DNA of 46,118 nucleotides. Source: an uncultured Erysipelotrichaceae bacterium. GTDB lineage: Bacteria; Bacillota_I; Bacilli_A; RFN20; CAG-826. Location: assembly GCA_900317295.1 (NCBI GenBank), contig ONGB01000008.1, forward strand, positions 18,837 to 64,954, read 5' to 3'. The position numbers were made by a program, and so were the translations under genes. This document shows positions 41,032-46,118 of the stretch, in pieces (the stretch's first letter is position 1; each line of letters opens with the position of its first letter). The notes under the pieces are model-generated. The model searched no databases. It saw nothing but the letters and a program-made list of their open reading frames with translations, and was not told the origin of the DNA.

Positions 41032-41373
41032 TTATTTGCCTGTTGTTTCGAATAGTTTCTTCAGGAGGAAGATATCCCGAGAGGCAATCTCATAGACGAT
41101 GATGTAGTCGGTTTTTCCATACTCATGGACAAGCCCGTTTCGAAAGCCGATGATCTCGCCCCAGGGTATGTCTGAATGGACGGCTTTATAGTCTTCGGAA
41201 AGGAATTTGATTTGTTCGACCATTTGAATCATTCGAAATAAAATGCCATCCAAGCGCATGTCATCTTTCACGAATTCATCGTAGTCGTTAATCCCCTCCA
41301 TGTATTTGATGATGATGTTGATTTCGTTTAACGCTTTTGCAATGTAATACCCATCGCTTTTCTCGTTATCCAT
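41032..41373 (-). CDS. HepT-type HEPN toxin
   Basis: 113 residues, DUF86/HepT family, with active-site R78-NGLV-H83-E-Y85 (R-x4-H-x-Y). HepT is a ribonuclease toxin neutralised by MntA, which AMPylates the Tyr of this motif. The start overlaps the MntA gene by 8 bp, the normal arrangement. The stop is four bases from the left 65-bp repeat. Confidence 0.88.
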   Translation of the reverse strand: MDNEKSDGYYIAKALNEINIIIKYMEGINDYDEFVKDDMRLDGILFRMIQMVEQIKFLSEDYKAVHSDIPWGEIIGFRNGLVHEYGKTDYIIVYEIASRDIFLLKKLFETTGK

Positions 41374-41845
41374 AGATCTTTATGCCTTCCTTCATAATCT
41401 CATTAAGAATGGTCATATTGTCACCCAGATCTCCTAAACGCAGGACGTCTACCCTTTTATGGAGGGCGACCCGTAGCTTTTCACATAAACCCATGAATCG
41501 CATGCCCTTCAAGGTGGTAGACACGCATAAGTCGACATCGCTATCCCCTTTGGCGTATCCCTTTGCATAGCTACCGAATAAATAGCAGAACGCCACCTCT
41601 TCTTTGTAGTCTTCCGATATCACTTTAGAGACGATCTCAGAGATTTTCTCCGTCGTCAGCAAACCCTGGGTTTCGGTGATCTCACATTGGGCGTTCAGCC
41701 GACGGATCATCATTTCCCTTTTCAATGGATCGCCGTGGCCTTCATCGTTTTCGTAACGAATATAGCTCCGCAAAGGAACGCCGACGAGCTCCGAGGCTTT
41801 TTGGACGGACAACCCATATTCTTTTCTTAGTTCTTTTAAACCCAT
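41366..41845 (-). CDS. MntA-type nucleotidyltransferase antitoxin with N-terminal HTH
   Basis: 159 residues. The first about 50 form a helix-turn-helix (LKELRKEYGLSVQKASELVGVPLRSYIRYEND). Residues 85-150 are a minimal nucleotidyltransferase with G91-S92...D103-x-D105 (GSYAKGYAKGDSDVDL), the fold that AMPylates HepT. The fused DNA-binding domain is a useful extra: it can repress the module at the palindromes found just upstream. GGAG precedes the ATG by 5 bases. Confidence 0.88.
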   Translation of the reverse strand: MGLKELRKEYGLSVQKASELVGVPLRSYIRYENDEGHGDPLKREMMIRRLNAQCEITETQGLLTTEKISEIVSKVISEDYKEEVAFCYLFGSYAKGYAKGDSDVDLCVSTTLKGMRFMGLCEKLRVALHKRVDVLRLGDLGDNMTILNEIMKEGIKIYG

Positions 41846-41860
41846 ACTTGCTCCGAGATC

Positions 41861-41941
41861 ATTATATCATGTTGGCACTTTAATGAAATCCTTTTGTGCC
41901 ATTTTGGCATAGTCTAACTAATTGAGTATGCCATTATGACA
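41861..41941 (-). promoter_or_regulatory. Promoter and palindromic operators of the MntA-HepT module
   Basis: -10 TATAAT (41866-41861). TGCCA-TTT-TGGCA is a perfect palindrome at 41897-41909, a one-mismatch copy (TGCCA-TTA-TGACA) lies at 41929-41941, and a half-site TGCCAA sits next to the -10. Palindrome centres are 32 bp apart. Best candidate ligand is the HTH of the antitoxin. Confidence 0.7.
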
Positions 41942-41953
41942 TGCCCATAAAAT

Positions 41954-42018
41954 GAATAATCCCCTAATTTCTCGGGTGGATTAGAAAAGCGCGCCCATTT
42001 GGACGCGCTTCGTTTTGC
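41954..42018. repeat. 65-bp direct repeat with terminator hairpin, right copy
   Basis: Pair of 40964-41028; the hairpin centre reads CGCGCCCATTTGGACGCG, the reverse complement of the left copy's. It lies at the 3' end of the flavin/2Fe-2S reductase gene, whose terminator it is. Confidence 0.9.
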
Positions 42019-42024
42019 TTTGGC

Positions 42025-43218
42025 TTAGAGGATGTTCGTGATGATCTCGCAATCGCTAAGCGGGTAGGTGGAGCAGGAATGGACATAGCCATATTCCTTA
42101 TCGGCGTAACGCCTGCCATCGCCTTCCTTCGGGATGAAGACCTCGCCGGAGACGAGCTTCACGCGGCAGATGCCGCAGGTGCCGGAACGGCAGCCTGACT
42201 TCACCAAGATGCCCGCGCGCTCCATCGCGACGAGCAAGGGTTCGGAAGCCTTCGCTTCGATGACAGTCTTGTCGAGCCCGCGGACGACGGTGAGCTTATG
42301 GACTTTGGTCTCCGCGCCCTTGGGATAGCCTTCCGCTTTGGTGATGTCGCGCGGGGCCCCAAAGGTCTCCATGCGGATGCGGCGCGGCTTGACTTTGAGT
42401 TTGGCGAGCTCCTTCTCGAGGAAGAGATACATCGGAAGCGGGCCGCAGACGAAGTAGGTCACGTCCCCTTCTCCGGCGTATTTCTTGATGATTTCGGCGC
42501 TCAAATAGCCTTTTTCGCCAGGATAATCCGGTTCCCCGGAGATGACGTGGACGAATTTCACGCGCGGGGATTTCACCTCGGCGAGCTGTTTCTCGAGGAT
42601 GATGTCTTTGGAAGACACCGAGCCATAGAGGACGGTGAGGTCGGCGTCTAAGGTGCCGTGTTCGATTTCCTTCGCCATCGCGAGGAAGGGCGTGATGCCG
42701 CTGCCACCGGCGAGGCCGAGGATCTTCTTAGAGTCGCGAAGCGGCTCGATATAGAAGTGGCCGAAGGGCAGATGGGCCGTATAGACCTCCCCTTCTTTGA
42801 CGTTGGCGTAGAGGTAATTGGCGACGAAGCCGTCGTCTTTGCCGTTGCGCACCGTGATGGCGACATGAGGATGCTCTTCTAGGCGCGCTTCATAAGGCGC
42901 GGAGCAGATCGAATAGGCGCGGGTGGTGCGGGTCTCGCCGATCTTGACGTCGATCTCCAGGCACTGGCCGGCCTCGAAGGGCGGGAGCTTGCTGCCGTCT
43001 TCGTTTTCGAAGGTGAAGCGCTTCGCCGTGGGGGAGACTTCTTCCACTTTCGTGACGATGAGGCGGTTATAGAGGGGGTGGAGTTCGTCCGCCACCTCGC
43101 GGATCGGGTCGGAGTATTCCGAGCTCGCGGAGGCGTTTTTGATCGCGGTTTTGCGGCGTTTTTCCGCGCGCATGGACCCGGTGATGTCCTTCAGGAATCC
43201 TTTGATTTTGACTTTCAT
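42025..43218 (-). CDS. Flavin oxidoreductase with C-terminal 2Fe-2S ferredoxin domain
   Basis: 397 residues from the ATG at 43218 (AAGGAGG 10 bases upstream; the longer frame overlaps the previous gene and is rejected). A ferredoxin-NADP reductase-type FAD domain has 'TRAYSICSAP' (R-x-Y-S). The NAD(P) domain has 'ILGLAGGSGITPFLAMA' and 'YFVCGPLPMY'. A plant-type [2Fe-2S] domain has C-R-S-G-T-C-G-I-C plus a late Cys in 'VHSCST'. It would pass electrons from NAD(P)H to a partner. It follows the CrtI-like gene with only one base between, so that flavoprotein or a lipid enzyme is the probable acceptor. Confidence 0.9.
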   Translation of the reverse strand: MKVKIKGFLKDITGSMRAEKRRKTAIKNASASSEYSDPIREVADELHPLYNRLIVTKVEEVSPTAKRFTFENEDGSKLPPFEAGQCLEIDVKIGETRTTRAYSICSAPYEARLEEHPHVAITVRNGKDDGFVANYLYANVKEGEVYTAHLPFGHFYIEPLRDSKKILGLAGGSGITPFLAMAKEIEHGTLDADLTVLYGSVSSKDIILEKQLAEVKSPRVKFVHVISGEPDYPGEKGYLSAEIIKKYAGEGDVTYFVCGPLPMYLFLEKELAKLKVKPRRIRMETFGAPRDITKAEGYPKGAETKVHKLTVVRGLDKTVIEAKASEPLLVAMERAGILVKSGCRSGTCGICRVKLVSGEVFIPKEGDGRRYADKEYGYVHSCSTYPLSDCEIITNIL

Positions 43219-43219
43219 C

Positions 43220-44785
43220 TTACTTGCCCTCCTTCGCTTCGTGTTCCCATTCCATGACGACTTTGGCGGCGATGCGACCGTTGTTGATGTTGATGGCGAC
43301 GCCATCGCCGGTCAACGCGTGGGCCGCAGCCCAGGTGAGGCCGTGGATGTAATGCTCTTTGCCATAACGGGGGAGCCTGGCGACGATCGAGTCTTCCATG
43401 TGGTGCTGATAGCCATAGACGCAGCCGCGGTACATCCCGGTGTAATGGGCGACGGACATCGGGGCCTCGATCTCGAGGTCGATGATGTGGTCGAGCAGGT
43501 TGACGCCGAGGTGCTTGGAGACGCGCTCGATGAGTTCTTTCGCGAGTTTGCGCTTTGTCTCGCGGTAATTGTCCGCGGTGACGCCGAAGAAGGCTTCGGG
43601 CAAGGGCAACGCGGTGATCGAGAGGGAGGTCGTCCCTTCGGGGATGCCTTCGGGATTGGCAAAGTTCAAGCAGATCGTGGTGAGGAAATCCCAGCCGCCG
43701 AGCTTCTTGCTGCCTTCCCAGAATTTGTCGGTGTCGAAATGGGAATCCGCGGAGAAGACGGAATAATCGTGGATATTGAGGTCTTCGGGTTTCCCTTCGA
43801 GTTGGAGGATGACCGAGAAGACGGAGACGCCTAGACGCCTTCCGTTGACGAGCTTGAAGGCTTCGGGGGGCACTTCGGAAGCCGGTTCGATCATCTTCTT
43901 ATAGACGGTGTCCTGATAGGGGGCGGAGACCACGTAACGGGAATGGATCTCATCGCCGCGGGAAGTGCGGACGCCATAGACTTGGCGATTCTTGACGAGG
44001 ATCTTATCGACGTTTTGTCCGTATTCGATCTGCACGCCGAGCTCGCGGGCCTTCTCCGCCATCGCGACGGCGAGTTCGTGGGAGAAGCCGCGGAGAACAT
44101 AGGAACCGCCGGTCATGTAGTCGCCCATCAAGAAGGAATAGATCGTGAAGGGGAGGGTGCTGATCGGCTGGCCGACGTAGATCCAATAGGCCGAGAGGCA
44201 GGATTGCACCACTTCGGGGATCTCAAAAGCGTCCATGACTTCCTTCGCCGAATAGCCGGCGGTTTTGGCCATGCCCTCATGCTCTTTCAAAAGCGTGAGT
44301 TTGGAAGGGTTATGGTCATTGAGGTAAAGCGTGGTGTTATAGACTTCCTCGCAGAGCTTGAGGAGGCGGTCGACCTTCTCGAGGTTACCGGGGTACTTCT
44401 CCTCGATCTCCTTCGCGGCGAGGAAGACGCCGTTTTCGTCCTTCCCCGCGTGGAGGGTGACGTCGATTTTGTCTTCGGGGACGTAAAGGCGATAGGCCTC
44501 CGGGACGCGGAGCCAATCCAAATCGATCCCGATCTCCTCCAAATACTCGCGGATGAACAAAGGCTTCTCTTTGGGCCCAATCGACATCATCTCGTGGAGG
44601 GTCGCCTCCATCTCGACGCCCGAGCGGGAGAAGCTCGTGACCACCCCGCCGGGGAGGTTATGGCGTTCTAAGATGAGGACTTTCATCCCCTCGCGGGCGA
44701 GGTTGATGGCGCAGGCCATGCCCGCCACCGCGCCGCCGATGACGATCGCGTCATACTGGTCGGCGTAGAATTTCTTTTCCGGCAT
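43220..44785 (-). CDS. CrtI/retinol-saturase-like FAD oxidoreductase
   Basis: 521 residues. N-terminal Rossmann motif 'YDAIVIGGAVAGMACAINLAREGMKVLILERHNLPGG' and the CrtI-type 'GVVTSFSRSGVEMEATLHEM'. The C-terminal FAD loop is 'YIHGLTWAAAHALTGDGVAININNGRIAA'. This family includes phytoene desaturases, retinol saturases and fatty-acid-related desaturases or isomerases. No phytoene synthase, GGPP synthase or other carotenoid gene is in the window, whereas lipid-handling genes surround it, so a fatty-acyl substrate is preferred. A 19-bp palindrome lies 24 bp upstream of the start. Confidence 0.88.
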   Translation of the reverse strand: MPEKKFYADQYDAIVIGGAVAGMACAINLAREGMKVLILERHNLPGGVVTSFSRSGVEMEATLHEMMSIGPKEKPLFIREYLEEIGIDLDWLRVPEAYRLYVPEDKIDVTLHAGKDENGVFLAAKEIEEKYPGNLEKVDRLLKLCEEVYNTTLYLNDHNPSKLTLLKEHEGMAKTAGYSAKEVMDAFEIPEVVQSCLSAYWIYVGQPISTLPFTIYSFLMGDYMTGGSYVLRGFSHELAVAMAEKARELGVQIEYGQNVDKILVKNRQVYGVRTSRGDEIHSRYVVSAPYQDTVYKKMIEPASEVPPEAFKLVNGRRLGVSVFSVILQLEGKPEDLNIHDYSVFSADSHFDTDKFWEGSKKLGGWDFLTTICLNFANPEGIPEGTTSLSITALPLPEAFFGVTADNYRETKRKLAKELIERVSKHLGVNLLDHIIDLEIEAPMSVAHYTGMYRGCVYGYQHHMEDSIVARLPRYGKEHYIHGLTWAAAHALTGDGVAININNGRIAAKVVMEWEHEAKEGK

Positions 44786-44809
44786 GAAATGCTTTCCTTT
44801 CTATGAATT

Positions 44810-44828
44810 CCTAAACGTGGTGTTTAGG
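44810..44828 (-). promoter_or_regulatory. Palindrome CCTAAAC-GTGGT-GTTTAGG upstream of CrtI-like gene
   Basis: Perfect 7-bp arms with 5-bp spacer. A weaker similar site, CTAAC-ATG-GTTAAG, is in the divergent promoter at 38614-38627, hinting at one regulator for both halves of the cluster. Confidence 0.5.
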
Positions 44829-44892
44829 CTGACCCGTTTATCTTAGTCCCCTATGTGCGCGCATGTCAAAGAAAGGCGGCGAAAAGCCGGCC

Positions 44893-45948
44893 TCAACGCG
44901 CTTTGACGTAACGCGCGTTCTTGAAAGTCCCGATTTTCTTGATTCTCCCCTGCTTCTGCAATTTCGATAAGGCAGCTTCGATCGTCGTGACGGACACATC
45001 GGGGACGAATTCGGCGATATCCGCTTTCGACAAAGGGACGATGGAACCTAGGATGATGGCCTCCACCCGTGAGGCTTTGCCTTTTTTCCCACCTTCGATC
45101 ACCACGAGTCGGCGGTTCATCTCCTTATAGCATTGATAAAGGATTTGGAAAGTGAAGGTGATGAACGGCTCATAGGTGTTCGCGTTATCGTTCCAGCCGC
45201 GCTGGCTCTTTTCTAGCGCCTCATAGTAATTGAAGCGGAATTTATCGATCATCCCCTCAAAGGAAAGGTATTTCCCAACGTCATAACCAGCCTTATATAA
45301 GAGCAGTAGGGTCAATAGGCGCGACACCCTGCCGTTGCCGTCGGAGAAGGGATGGATAGAAAGGAAATCCACGATGACGCAGGGGATAAGAAGCAGCGGA
45401 TGTATCTCGCTGTCGTCCCTAGCGGAAGCGTAAGCGAAAAACCATGCCTTCATCGCTTCTTCGGTCTCTTTGGCGGAAACGGGTTCGAACAAAACACGAA
45501 CGATATCTCCATCCTCGTTTTTTTCCGCGATGAGATTGTCCGCTTTCTTATATACGCCACCGCGATACCCGTGATGGCGGGCGGTGAGGAGACGATGGAT
45601 TTCGTTAACGGTTTCTTCGTTGAGGTCCAAATCCTCATAATGTTCGGAGACAAAGACGATCGCGTCGTGGTAGCCGGCGATTTCTTCTTCATTATGCCCA
45701 AGGGGGGCGGCGTCTTTCTCCACGATTTCCTTGATGCGCTCCGCGGTCGCGACGATGCCTTCGATCGCGTTGCTGCCCTTAACGGATTCCACGATGGCGA
45801 TCGTGCCGAGCTTCTCAAAGATGCCTGTATCCGTTTTCTTTCGCTCATCCGTACGGGATTTTAGATCCGTGATGACGTTAGAAAGTGAAAACAAAGAGGG
45901 GGCGACCCCATCTTTTTTGAGGAATTGGTAGGAGAACTTTCTTTTCAT
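44893..45948 (-). CDS. Fic-family AMP transferase, class II
   Basis: 351 residues. The Fic motif H199-PFSDGNGR207 is complete. An N-terminal inhibitory motif S59-NAIE63-G fits class II Fic proteins, which hold themselves off by pointing Glu into the active site. A Fic/DOC N-terminal region precedes (residues 1-60), and a C-terminal winged-helix follows (LSKADIAEFVPDVSVTTIEAALSKLQKQGRIKKIG). Such Fic-HTH proteins AMPylate unknown targets and may regulate themselves. The ATG overlaps a 13-bp operator arm. A weak GC-rich hairpin near 44863-44886 may terminate it. Confidence 0.92.
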   Translation of the reverse strand: MKRKFSYQFLKKDGVAPSLFSLSNVITDLKSRTDERKKTDTGIFEKLGTIAIVESVKGSNAIEGIVATAERIKEIVEKDAAPLGHNEEEIAGYHDAIVFVSEHYEDLDLNEETVNEIHRLLTARHHGYRGGVYKKADNLIAEKNEDGDIVRVLFEPVSAKETEEAMKAWFFAYASARDDSEIHPLLLIPCVIVDFLSIHPFSDGNGRVSRLLTLLLLYKAGYDVGKYLSFEGMIDKFRFNYYEALEKSQRGWNDNANTYEPFITFTFQILYQCYKEMNRRLVVIEGGKKGKASRVEAIILGSIVPLSKADIAEFVPDVSVTTIEAALSKLQKQGRIKKIGTFKNARYVKAR

Positions 45949-46006
45949 TTACTGCATATATTTTAGCGTTTTATATGCAGTAAATTCAACGGGAATATGC
46001 AGTAAA
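45948..46006 (-). promoter_or_regulatory. Large palindromic operator and promoter of the Fic gene
   Basis: Arms TTTACTGCATATA (45948-45960) and TATATGCAGTAAA (45972-45984) are exact inverses; a third copy ATATGCAGTAAA lies at 45995-46006. Between them -35 TTGAAT and -10 TAAAAT (18 bp) point to the start codon, 11 bases away. The Fic protein's own winged helix is a candidate binder. Confidence 0.7.
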
Positions 46007-46029
46007 AGAAGCGTCATTTTAATAATTAT

Positions 46030-46053
46030 CCACCGGACAATCCGGTGGTTTTT
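46030..46053 (+). terminator. Orphan plus-strand terminator near right edge
   Basis: CCACCGGA-CAA-TCCGGTGG followed by TTTTT. No plus-strand gene precedes it, and the Fic gene reads away. No gene is supported in 46007-46118. Confidence 0.7.
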
Positions 46054-46118
46054 CATATTCGGGCAAGTAAGCCCTCTGGTACCAGCTGCCGCAAATCGCG
46101 GCCGCGGAACGGACCAAC

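Noticed and set aside
43943-44671. Plus-strand frame (242 codons) opposite the CrtI-like gene
   Set aside because: Shadow of a well-supported gene; no recognisable domain or ribosome site.
43220-44785. Carotenoid (phytoene) desaturase assignment
   Set aside because: No phytoene or GGPP synthase, cyclase or other carotenoid gene in the window, while acyl-handling genes surround it.
46054-46118. Partial minus-strand gene entering from the right edge
   Set aside because: Two frames are open for about 20-30 codons, too short to choose, and neither shows a family motif.

Overview
The window looks like a chromosomal segment of an uncultured, Gram-positive-type member of Bacillota, perhaps an RF39/RFN20- or Erysipelotrichia-like gut Bacilli lineage. 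This is inference. It rests on several lipobox lipoproteins and no outer-membrane genes, AGGAGG ribosome binding sites, Bacillus-like families (CotH kinase, YwaF-like, DUF4097, TfoX-N), CCA-encoding tRNA genes, mid-GC composition, and TGA used as a normal stop (amylase, sigma-4 protein, AlbA_2 protein). Most genes lie on the minus strand.

Layout. 1-3.6 kb: a surface O-acylation operon (MBOAT acyltransferase broken at a G10 tract, SGNH/leucine-rich-repeat protein, lipoprotein running off the edge). 3.7-6.7 kb: a macro-domain protein, then an operon of a lone ClpA/B-like AAA+ ATPase, two small unknown proteins and a stand-alone sigma-region-4 protein. 6.7-12.6 kb: a scrambled accessory zone with three copies of one structured RNA-like element, an IS relic, an AlbA_2/Schlafen-type ATPase with an iterated operator, a HEPN gene pair, and gene remnants (GGDEF, paralogue tails). 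12.6-16.8 kb: two membrane proteins, a hexapeptide acetyltransferase and a DUF4143 ATPase. 17-21 kb: a HipB-like regulator with twin palindromic operators, a DUF1016 relic, tRNA-Pro, a complete IS with a 26-bp target duplication, a DUF4143 relic and a second AlbA_2 protein.

21-28 kb: an extracellular carbohydrate locus (Cthe_2159-like beta-helix lipoprotein, large GH13 alpha-amylase with a CBM20-like tail, CotH-kinase lipoprotein). 28-32.5 kb: TfoX-N protein, a broken gene, a lipoprotein, an acyltransferase-3 pseudogene, an unusual XRE-HTH/Vat-type acetyltransferase fusion and a KilA-N protein. 32.8-37.1 kb: tRNA-Arg, DUF4097 protein, MscS channel, a single-pass surface protein, a small structured RNA candidate and tRNA-Cys.

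37.2-44.8 kb is the most interesting part. A flavoprotein closely resembling the polyunsaturated fatty-acid isomerase PAI diverges from an acyl-ligase/ACP/acyl-ACP-thioesterase operon; a CrtI-like desaturase/reductase and a flavin/2Fe-2S reductase follow. Together they suggest a dedicated ACP-tethered fatty-acid (conjugated or otherwise unsaturated lipid) modification pathway. A MntA-HepT toxin-antitoxin module sits inside this cluster between 65-bp direct repeats. The window ends with a class-II Fic protein under a large palindromic operator.
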